Positions 1 through 5,216 of a stretch of DNA of 7,613 bases are shown piece after piece; within the stretch, counting starts at the first letter, position 1, and every line of letters begins with the position of its first letter. Position numbers and translations under genes: made by a program. The notes beneath the pieces are model-generated. The model was not told the origin of the DNA. It did no database searches and was given only the letters and a program-made list of their open reading frames with translations. The stretch is from Thermoplasmatales archaeon ex4484_6 (GTDB lineage: Archaea; Thermoplasmatota; Penumbrarchaeia; Penumbrarchaeales; Penumbrarchaeaceae), in contig NJDO01000098.1 in the NCBI GenBank assembly GCA_002254385.1, positions 1-7,613 on the forward strand, written 5' to 3'.

Positions 1-18
1 TCCTTCCCGACCGATCAT

Positions 19-738
19 TCAAGCAGCGGATGGCAGGTCCACATCATGACCTTGTTGCATGCCTTCAGCGCTTTTCAATATGACCGATACATCGGTCCCG
101 ATGATCCTGCCGTTATCCGTTATCAATGAAGCATCCATATCTCCCCCGTACCTCTCCACCAGTGTCCTTGCGAGTATCAACCCCAGCCCTCTCCTTGTGG
201 CCTCTTTTTTCAGCGGTTGCTCTCCGCGGATCACATCCAGCTGTTTCTCATCTATTCCGGGACCCCTGTCCCTGATGTGAATGTAAACGCATCCATCCTT
301 CCGGTCAAGTTCCAGCTCCAGGAAGGGATCTTTCTTCTGGTATCTGAGAGCATTGTCCATGAGAATATGAAAAACCATTTCCAGATGTTCATCGGCTTGA
401 ACGAAGAGCATTTCTGAAGGTTTGTGGATCTCGATCGTGGGTTCTTTCTTCATGAAATCCGTCCTGACCCTTTCAAGACACCGATCTATCACAATATTCA
501 GATCCCTTACCTTTGGTATGATATCTTCCCTGTTCAACCTGGAGAGCAGCAATATGTTGCTTGTGAGTGAGATGGATCTTTTTGCCAGATTCTCCATGGA
601 GGACAGAACCTTCCCGAGAGTGTCAGCCTCTTCCCTGACCATCGAAGCCAGCTGAATGCCCGATATGATGCCCTGGTGTATGTTCCCTATATCGTGCAGG
701 AGGAGATCGAGGTATAGCTCCGCCCTTTCCTTCTCCAT
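19..738 (-). CDS. Histidine kinase catalytic module (HisKA-like + HATPase_c)
   Basis: This 239-residue protein is the transmitter part of a two-component sensor kinase. It would autophosphorylate on His and pass phosphate to a response regulator, none of which is encoded here. Seen: an H box LYLDLLLHDIGN with candidate phospho-acceptor His15; an N box ILMDNALRY with Asn129; a G1 box DRGPGI at 157-162; and a G2 motif RRGLGL at 182-187 followed by the usual helix and a YGG turn. There is no sensor domain, signal peptide or membrane segment, so it should be cytoplasmic. The ATG at 736-738 lies inside the end of the upstream multi-PAS frame (52-base overlap), with only a weak GGGG/AAGG ribosome site. 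The frame stays open upstream of that ATG, and adding one G to the G4 tract (744-747) would fuse it to the PAS protein. I think it is the C-terminal end of one PAS sensor kinase. A separate, translationally coupled gene is the alternative. The kinase identity is secure; the gene boundary is not. Confidence 0.85.
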   Translation of the reverse strand: MEKERAELYLDLLLHDIGNIHQGIISGIQLASMVREEADTLGKVLSSMENLAKRSISLTSNILLLSRLNREDIIPKVRDLNIVIDRCLERVRTDFMKKEPTIEIHKPSEMLFVQADEHLEMVFHILMDNALRYQKKDPFLELELDRKDGCVYIHIRDRGPGIDEKQLDVIRGEQPLKKEATRRGLGLILARTLVERYGGDMDASLITDNGRIIGTDVSVILKSAEGMQQGHDVDLPSAA

Positions 739-1979
739 CCTTGCCCCGCTGCTACCGCATTGCAGGTCAGGATCACACCTTCCCTGTTTATGAGCAGCAG
801 TGAATCCAGGGTGGAATCGATGAGACCTCTCTCGAACATCCTGCTCTTTGCCAGAAGGTTCTCCATCCTCCTTCTTTCGGAGATGTCCCTTACAAAGGCG
901 AATATGATCTCCTCTCCATCCAGTTCCAGATGGTTCAGGTAGACTTCCGCGGGGAAGGTCCGTCCATCCGGCCTTTTCATCACTGTTTCCACGGATGTGG
1001 ACCCTTTCTCTTTCACCTCTTTCAGGAAATTGATCAATTTCGACTTAGAATATGTCGGGTATATGTCCCATAGATACATTCTGGAGAGTTCTTTCTTCGT
1101 GTATCCGAGGTATCCGGTCACGGTCTCGTTGACATAGTACACCTTCCCTTCCATGTCGATCCACAATATCATCGAATCGTCCTTTTCCAGGGTCTGAAAG
1201 GCCAGGTTCTTCAATCTGGAGAGTTCCCATGTATCCCTCAGGTCCCTGCATATGGTCACGATGTATCTTTCATTTCCCACGGTAACTATCGACGCGGAGA
1301 GAGAGACCGGATGTTCATCTCCGTTCCTGTCCTTCAGGTAGGTCTGAAAATCCCTCACTTTCCCTCTTCTTTCCAGTTCCTTCACGTATGCTTTCCTGTC
1401 ATCAATGCGGCACCATAGATCGATGTCCATGGTAGTCCTTCCTATGACCTCTTCCCGGGTCCATCCGGATATGGGGATGAAAGCATCGTTCACATCGATT
1501 ATCTTCCCGTCCTTTAAATTGCTTACCATTATCGGATCATGGGACGTCATGAAGGCCGCTCTATTGAGGTCGCTATTCTCTTCCGGTTCCTCCTTGGAGT
1601 TCATTGGATCCGATTTTTCCCAGATAATGGCCATGTAGATGAGTTTCTCTCCCTCATCGATCGACACTACTCTTATATCGACCGGGATATCAACACCATC
1701 CGCTCTCTTCAGCCGGGAACTGAATTCACCGATCCCGTCATCGTTGATTTCGAACGGTAGGCTTCCATCGGATCCCTCAGGTGAAAGCACATCCTCGATG
1801 TTCATCCGAAGAAGCTCCTCACGTGAATATCCGGTGCGGCTGCAAGCGGTATCACTGACCGAGATCACTCTTCCTCCGCGACCTTCCTTGTCCATGGAGA
1901 ATACAATTATCTGATCCGATATCAGATGCGATATCACCTGACACAGGTTGCTCGGCGGAATGTCTGAAATGTCGGGCAA
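687..1979 (-). CDS. Multi-PAS sensor protein, probable N-terminal part of a frameshifted histidine kinase
   Basis: This 430-residue cytoplasmic sensor has three tandem PAS domains at about residues 15-122, 138-252 and 256-370. Each carries the typical turn and helix (GYSREELLR 50-58, GWTREEVIG 172-180, GYTKKELSR 292-300), and the third ends in DISERRRME at 365-373. A fourth PAS begins at about 384 (LIDSTLDSLLLINREGVIL) but stops after about 28 residues. The last 19 residues read out of frame through the start of the kinase gene and look like nonsense, ending at a TAG at 687-689. No cofactor-binding residue can be assigned, so the ligand is unknown; no membrane helices are seen. The start is TTG at 1977-1979. 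The next Met is residue 29, inside PAS1, so the TTG is preferred. A TATA-like box lies about 30 bases upstream. The protein probably feeds the kinase module at 19-738. The fourth PAS would still be truncated after frame repair, so an older internal deletion is also possible. Confidence 0.85.
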   Translation of the reverse strand: MPDISDIPPSNLCQVISHLISDQIIVFSMDKEGRGGRVISVSDTACSRTGYSREELLRMNIEDVLSPEGSDGSLPFEINDDGIGEFSSRLKRADGVDIPVDIRVVSIDEGEKLIYMAIIWEKSDPMNSKEEPEENSDLNRAAFMTSHDPIMVSNLKDGKIIDVNDAFIPISGWTREEVIGRTTMDIDLWCRIDDRKAYVKELERRGKVRDFQTYLKDRNGDEHPVSLSASIVTVGNERYIVTICRDLRDTWELSRLKNLAFQTLEKDDSMILWIDMEGKVYYVNETVTGYLGYTKKELSRMYLWDIYPTYSKSKLINFLKEVKEKGSTSVETVMKRPDGRTFPAEVYLNHLELDGEEIIFAFVRDISERRRMENLLAKSRMFERGLIDSTLDSLLLINREGVILTCNAVAAGQGWRRKGRSYTSISSCTI

Positions 1980-2006
1980 GGAAACCCCACTTATACTCGG
2001 TCACCG

Positions 2007-2015
2007 ATATTAAAA
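2007..2015 (-). promoter_or_regulatory. Candidate TATA box of the multi-PAS sensor gene
   Basis: The minus strand reads TTTTAATAT, close to the archaeal TATA consensus (TTTAWATA-like). Its centre is about 32 bases upstream of the TTG at 1979, which would put transcription start a few bases before the codon and give a very short leader. A second AT-rich match (GTATAAGT, 1989-1996) is too close to the start. Identified by eye only. Confidence 0.45.
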
Positions 2016-2069
2016 CACTATCATCCGATTATCACTTTCTTTCACTTTCGCGCATCATCGATTGCGGTT

Positions 2070-2108
2070 TCCGGTCATTCGGATATTGTATTGTTTTGTA
2101 TGACCGGA
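2070..2108. repeat. 9-bp inverted repeat upstream of the multi-PAS gene
   Basis: TCCGGTCAT at 2070-2078 and ATGACCGGA at 2100-2108 are perfect inverted copies separated by 21 T-rich bases. The arm centres are 30 bp apart, close to three helical turns. The element lies about 55 bases upstream of the TATA-like box of the sensor gene and about 165 bases beyond the stop of the hydrolase gene. It could bind a regulator at two half-sites. A terminator is less likely because there is no T-tract directly after either arm. The rest of the gap 1980-2271 shows no gene or RNA that I recognise. Confidence 0.4.
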
Positions 2109-2271
2109 GCTTGCCAGACTGTCGGAGCTAAATTGAGATGGAATGTGCATTGTGTCATCCTGTGATCCTTTCGTGGATACATGTCGCACCGAGATTGAGG
2201 AAGGCCGGATATGATCTTTCCATTTCCACATATATCGAGGTTCGAGGTTCGGAAACGGGTTCCGGGACGTG

Positions 2272-3243
2272 TCAGATAAGGGAATATCTCAGGATCCCTG
2301 CCCTTTCCCTTACTCCAACTTTTCCGTTGGTCTCGAGGTATCTAAGATGTGCTATGGCCTCACCCAGGGCGAACCATTTCTGCATCAGGGGGAACTCCTC
2401 GAAGCTTCCCCTCATATCCCATGTCATCCTTGATGCCACATCCATGGCGGTCATGGGACCCGAATCCCGGAGGATGTCAAAGGCCTCCTCGGCCCTCTGC
2501 AGATGATGTGATATGAGCTCTTCTATTCTGGGCCCGGGGTCCTTCATGGGGGTCCTGTGGCCGGGAAATGTGTTCTCCACACGGAGCTCCCGTGTCATCT
2601 TCAGGGAGCTCATGTACTCGGATAGGGGGTCCTTGTCTTCCTCGAACAGGGATATGTTGGGTGTGATGTCAAACAGGATATGGTCCCCCGAAAAGAGTAT
2701 TCCCTCCTCCTTTTCGTAGAGCATCATGTGCCCCTCGGTATGTCCCGGAGTGTGAACGGTCCTGAACTCGTATCTGCCGACGGTGAACCTCTCACCGCCT
2801 GCGAGGGTCCTCAGGTTCATCTCGCCGAGAGGGCCGTATCTGTACCCCGGATGCTTTCTTATCGCTTCCATGGGGTCAAGTCGGGGGAATCCGTTCATTA
2901 CTCCGTATGCATACATCCTCATCCAGTAATCGGATTCATCGATGAATGCGGCATCCTCCTTCCCCAGAAAAACAGTGCCCCTCCCTCCGGTCAGGTATGG
3001 TGCAAGGCCGAGATGGTCCGCATGCATGTGGGTGACGAACACATCCGTTCGTGTCATGTCCACGTCCAGGTCGGACAGCTCCCTTTCAAGGACCTCCCGG
3101 CATTCCGGGCGGTTCATGGCGGTGTCCACCATCATGTTCCCGTCATCGTTCCCTCTAATGATGTACGAGTTGACCGATCGCAGGGGGTTTCCGGGTAAGG
3201 GCACCTCCATCCTGAAGATATCCGGGGCCACCTCGACGGCCAT
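2272..3243 (-). CDS. Metallo-beta-lactamase-fold hydrolase with C-terminal winged-helix-like region
   Basis: This 323-residue soluble protein belongs to the MBL-fold hydrolase superfamily. Metal ligands are visible in order: THMHADH (His72, His74, Asp76, His77), HTPGHTEGH (His168), SGDH (Asp187) and PGH (His229), so a complete dinuclear site is expected. The early beta-strand motif usually seen as DTG reads VDTA at 39-42. Residues of about 245-323 are mainly helical and resemble the winged-helix tail of LACTB2-type MBL proteins. The opening MAVEVAPDIFRMEVPLPGNP is typical of uncharacterised prokaryotic MBL hydrolases of about 320-330 residues. Start is ATG at 3241-3243; a GAGG lies 16 bases upstream, too far for an ideal ribosome site. 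The gene follows the chaperonin-glutaredoxin gene on the same strand after 57 bases, so co-transcription is plausible. The substrate is unknown. A thiol-ester or thiol-conjugate substrate, as in glyoxalase II relatives, would suit the neighbour but is only a guess. Confidence 0.9.
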   Translation of the reverse strand: MAVEVAPDIFRMEVPLPGNPLRSVNSYIIRGNDDGNMMVDTAMNRPECREVLERELSDLDVDMTRTDVFVTHMHADHLGLAPYLTGGRGTVFLGKEDAAFIDESDYWMRMYAYGVMNGFPRLDPMEAIRKHPGYRYGPLGEMNLRTLAGGERFTVGRYEFRTVHTPGHTEGHMMLYEKEEGILFSGDHILFDITPNISLFEEDKDPLSEYMSSLKMTRELRVENTFPGHRTPMKDPGPRIEELISHHLQRAEEAFDILRDSGPMTAMDVASRMTWDMRGSFEEFPLMQKWFALGEAIAHLRYLETNGKVGVRERAGILRYSLI

Positions 3244-3301
3244 GCGGATGCGATGATATCCTCGTACTTAGGCTATTCCCCTTCCTCATGGCAGCGGTGG
3301 A

Positions 3302-4024
3302 TCACGTAAGTCTGTCCAGTTTGGCCTGGTCGAAGCCAACGATGACCTCCGACCCTATCCTGGTAACGGGTGTACCCATCTGGCCCGAGATGGAGTACAT
3401 CTCCTGTGCGGCGGCCATGTCCGATGAAACATCCTTCTCGACGAAGGAGATTCCCTTGGACCTGAGATACGATTTCACCCTGGAGCACCATGGGCATGAG
3501 GGGGTGGTATAGACCGTAACGTTCCCGCCTCCACCACCGAAGCTGTCGCTCTCGTGCAGCTTCCCTGCGGAGATGACATCATCTATTCTCAGGATTGATG
3601 CAGCGAGCTCCGATGAGGTGTTCATCACGGTTCTCGGAACGGATACGGGTTCGACGGAAGCTTCCCCCTTAATGCCGGAAGCCTCGAGTGCTTCCAATCT
3701 GTCCATATCCAGCCCCTTGAGGGGGTCATCCCCGAATCCCTTGACCAGGGACATGCCTATCCTTGACAGGGCGGTGGAGAATGCCAGAATGGCAAGCCGC
3801 TCCGGGCCCCATACATCGAGTGCCCTCCGGCGAAGCTTCTTGGATAATTCCAGGTAGGTCAGAGCGGCTCCGGGAACGACCCTGTGGTCATCCGCAAAGG
3901 AACCGAGGAGCTTCAATGCGGAATCTATGTCCGCCTTTCTGTGGTCCAGGACATTCTGGTCATGACCGCCGATTATCACCTCGGCCGCACCGGTCGTTCC
4001 ATCCGTCTCTATGGTTATCATCAT
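3302..4024 (-). CDS. Thermosome-like chaperonin C-terminal part fused to a CPWC glutaredoxin
   Basis: This 240-residue protein joins two domains. Residues 1-158 match the last third of a group II chaperonin (end of apical, second intermediate and second equatorial segments). Landmarks are AEVIIGG (14-20), the helix DIDSALKLL (32-40), VVPGAALTYLELSKKLR (49-65), GPERLAILAFSTAL (73-86) and the family-typical end ILRIDDVISA (144-153). Residues 168-240 form a glutaredoxin/NrdH-like thiol-disulfide domain: strand NVTVYTT, active site CPWC (Cys177, Cys180), helix, strand ISFVEKDV, a TPV cis-proline loop (218-220) and strand IVGF. GGGGG at 163-167 is a flexible linker, which favours a genuine fusion. 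Ser35 and GAA (52-54) stand where active chaperonins have a catalytic Asp and GGG. Start: ATG at 4022-4024, one base after the upstream stop, with GGAG six bases before it; the next codon is also ATG. The frame is open further upstream, but that stretch is a shadow of the preceding gene. It probably acts in the cytoplasm together with the N-terminal part. Confidence 0.85.
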   Translation of the reverse strand: MMITIETDGTTGAAEVIIGGHDQNVLDHRKADIDSALKLLGSFADDHRVVPGAALTYLELSKKLRRRALDVWGPERLAILAFSTALSRIGMSLVKGFGDDPLKGLDMDRLEALEASGIKGEASVEPVSVPRTVMNTSSELAASILRIDDVISAGKLHESDSFGGGGGNVTVYTTPSCPWCSRVKSYLRSKGISFVEKDVSSDMAAAQEMYSISGQMGTPVTRIGSEVIVGFDQAKLDRLT

Positions 4025-4025
4025 A

Positions 4026-5075
4026 TCACGCTCCGCAGACTCCTCCCACACAGCCGTCATCGCTCTCGAACACAACTGCATCCACCTTAACGGTGTATCC
4101 CCTTTCGATATCGTTCGGGTCCAGCATGGGGGCCCCAACAGCCTTTGAGACCCTCTTCAACTCCTCTTCCGGGACCTTTGGCACCATGACTATCCCTTCA
4201 CGGTCCATTCTCTGCAGGATCCTGTCATCCACCTCCCCGGTGGTGAGGACCAGTGAAGCTCCCGTGGATCTTATTCTCTCCGACAGATGGTCCATGGCCG
4301 AATCCTCGGCCTTTACTGCGGATCTAACGGATTCGACGTTCTCGAGCCTGAACTCCACATCGAGCTTTGTCTTCCTGGGTTTCAGATCTCCCTTCACGAG
4401 CAGGATGGACGGATTGTCGATCCTTTCGAGCTCGGTGTCGGGAGAGGCATCCACCCTGCACCCGAGTACGAACCTTGTCCCGACCTTGTCATGGGACTTC
4501 TCCGTGGATACCCTTATGAGTTCGGGATCGAAATCCTCCCCCTTCAGTAGAAAAAGGGAGGAAAGAACGTCCAGTGTGTCATCTCCCAGGTCGTTCTTCT
4601 CCCCGAAGGAGGTTTTCAGGATATCCCTGACGAGCTCCATGTCCGTGGGGTCCGCATCCGCTGCAATCCCTTCAAGGTCCTCCATGGCCCACCCGGAAGC
4701 CTTGGCATATCCGGATATGATCGCCGATGGATTGACACCCTGCTCTATGAGCTCCTTTGCTTCCTCCAGGAGGAATGATGTTAGAAGGACGGATGCGGTC
4801 GTGGCATCTCCTATTTCCTTCTCCACCTGTGATGCGGAGTCCACTATCATCTTCTGGACAGGATGTTTTCCTCCGTAGGCCTTCAGGATCCTGGACCCCT
4901 TGTCCACGACTGCTCCATCGATCATTTTCTTCAGACCCTTTGGTCCGAAGGAGGTCTCGACGAGCCTCTTCAATTCCAGTGCCTCGGCAAGGTTGTTCTT
5001 TCTTGCGTCCTTTCCCGATTCCCTCTCCATGCTCTGTTTCAGGAGGGACAGAAAATCGATGTATGCGGCTTCCAT
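4026..5075 (-). CDS. Thermosome-like chaperonin N-terminal part, divergent
   Basis: This 349-residue protein matches the first two thirds of a group II (TCP-1/thermosome) chaperonin: first equatorial segment, first intermediate segment and apical domain. Landmarks are GKDARKNNLAEA (21-32, family GRDAQ-N form), FGPKGLKKM (43-51, family LGPKGM), HPVQKMIVD (71-79), GDATTA (89-94, family GDGTTT) and NPSAIISGYAKA (115-126). The family NDG nucleotide motif reads DKG at 58-60, so the usual Asp is Lys59. The full family length is about 540-550 residues, but this frame stops just after the apical domain with the tail GCVGGVCGA, which holds Cys342 and Cys347. The missing C-terminal third is the next gene, one base downstream, so the two products probably assemble on each other. 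Start: ATG at 5073-5075 places the GKDA motif at the usual distance. A TATA box about 27 bases upstream suggests a leaderless mRNA. A canonical thermosome is presumably encoded elsewhere, so this would be a specialised paralogue and may not hydrolyse ATP. Confidence 0.85.
   Translation of the reverse strand: MEAAYIDFLSLLKQSMERESGKDARKNNLAEALELKRLVETSFGPKGLKKMIDGAVVDKGSRILKAYGGKHPVQKMIVDSASQVEKEIGDATTASVLLTSFLLEEAKELIEQGVNPSAIISGYAKASGWAMEDLEGIAADADPTDMELVRDILKTSFGEKNDLGDDTLDVLSSLFLLKGEDFDPELIRVSTEKSHDKVGTRFVLGCRVDASPDTELERIDNPSILLVKGDLKPRKTKLDVEFRLENVESVRSAVKAEDSAMDHLSERIRSTGASLVLTTGEVDDRILQRMDREGIVMVPKVPEEELKRVSKAVGAPMLDPNDIERGYTVKVDAVVFESDDGCVGGVCGA
4031..4034 (-). promoter_or_regulatory. 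Ribosome binding site of the chaperonin C-part/glutaredoxin gene
   Basis: GGAG on the minus strand lies inside the last codons of the N-terminal chaperonin gene, six bases before ATG 4022-4024 and nine before the second ATG at 4019-4021. With the stop TGA at 4026-4028 only one base from the ATG, this favours termination-reinitiation (translational coupling) over a sequencing frameshift. Confidence 0.6.
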
Positions 5076-5098
5076 GACCGTGGTAAAAAAAGAGGTTG

Positions 5099-5106
5099 TA
5101 TATTTC
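5099..5106 (-). promoter_or_regulatory. TATA box of the split chaperonin operon
   Basis: The minus strand reads GAAATATA, centred about 27 bases before the ATG at 5075. That is the usual archaeal TATA-to-start-of-transcription distance, so transcription should begin at or next to the A of the ATG. No Shine-Dalgarno-like sequence precedes the ATG (the gap is T-rich), which fits a leaderless message. The TFB-recognition region just upstream runs into the palindrome at 5109-5129. Confidence 0.6.
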
Positions 5107-5108
5107 TG

Positions 5109-5129
5109 TTGTGCAAAACATTTGCACAA
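5109..5129. promoter_or_regulatory. Perfect 9-3-9 palindrome, probable operator
   Basis: Arms TTGTGCAAA (5109-5117) and TTTGCACAA (5121-5129) are exact inverted copies around ACA. The size and symmetry suit a homodimeric helix-turn-helix regulator. It begins two bases beyond the chaperonin TATA box, over the expected TFB contact zone, so a bound protein could block or assist initiation there. It lies about 90-105 bases upstream of the divergent propeller gene, which it might also affect. The regulator is not encoded in the window and the motif does not match a family operator that I recognise with confidence. Confidence 0.65.
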
Positions 5130-5139
5130 TTAGTGCTGG

Positions 5140-5188
5140 TCTTCGGGTCGGAGATGGGATCGTAATGGGGGGTCTTATCTCCCGAAGA
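5140..5188. repeat. 8-bp inverted repeat in the divergent intergenic region
   Basis: TCTTCGGG at 5140-5147 and CCCGAAGA at 5181-5188 are exact inverted copies with 33 bases between them. It sits between the 5109-5129 palindrome and the promoter of the plus-strand gene. It probably lies outside both transcripts, so paired protein-binding half-sites are more likely than an RNA hairpin. Chance is possible. Confidence 0.3.
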
Positions 5189-5193
5189 TTAAA

Positions 5194-5208
5194 CTGAAAT
5201 ATTTTCAG
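5194..5208 (+). promoter_or_regulatory. Candidate TATA box of the propeller gene inside a small palindrome
   Basis: CTGAAA and TTTCAG flank TAT, so the AT-rich core AAATATTTT (5197-5205) sits in a 6-3-6 palindrome. As a TATA box it would place transcription start near 5225-5230, just before the second possible start codon at 5235. It could also be an operator. The support is positional only. Confidence 0.4.
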
Positions 5209-5216
5209 ACTCATAT

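Noticed and set aside
2250..2264. Hairpin CGGAA/TTCCG just beyond the hydrolase stop as a terminator
   Set aside because: The stem is only 5 bp and no T-tract follows in the direction of transcription.
2221..2275. GGTTCGAGGTTCGG as a possible tRNA T-arm
   Set aside because: No matching acceptor, D or anticodon stems can be found around it.
2138..2506. A plus-strand open frame starting in the gap after the hydrolase gene
   Set aside because: Most of it runs antisense to the C-terminal part of the MBL hydrolase, with no domain signal or ribosome site.
4025..4138. A longer start for the chaperonin C-part/glutaredoxin gene, up to 4138
   Set aside because: Those 38 codons overlap the end of the N-part gene in another frame and look like a shadow of it. 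The ATG at 4024 has a well-placed GGAG.
3763..4878. A 371-codon plus-strand open frame opposite the chaperonin genes
   Set aside because: It is Ser/Pro-rich with no recognisable motif, and both strands of the chaperonin genes are explained by conserved family sequence on the minus strand. It is an antisense shadow.
5076..5129. An upstream extension of the chaperonin N-part to a TTG at 5129
   Set aside because: The added 18 residues cross the TATA box and the palindrome and have no family counterpart. The ATG at 5075 places the GKDA motif at the normal distance from the N-terminus.
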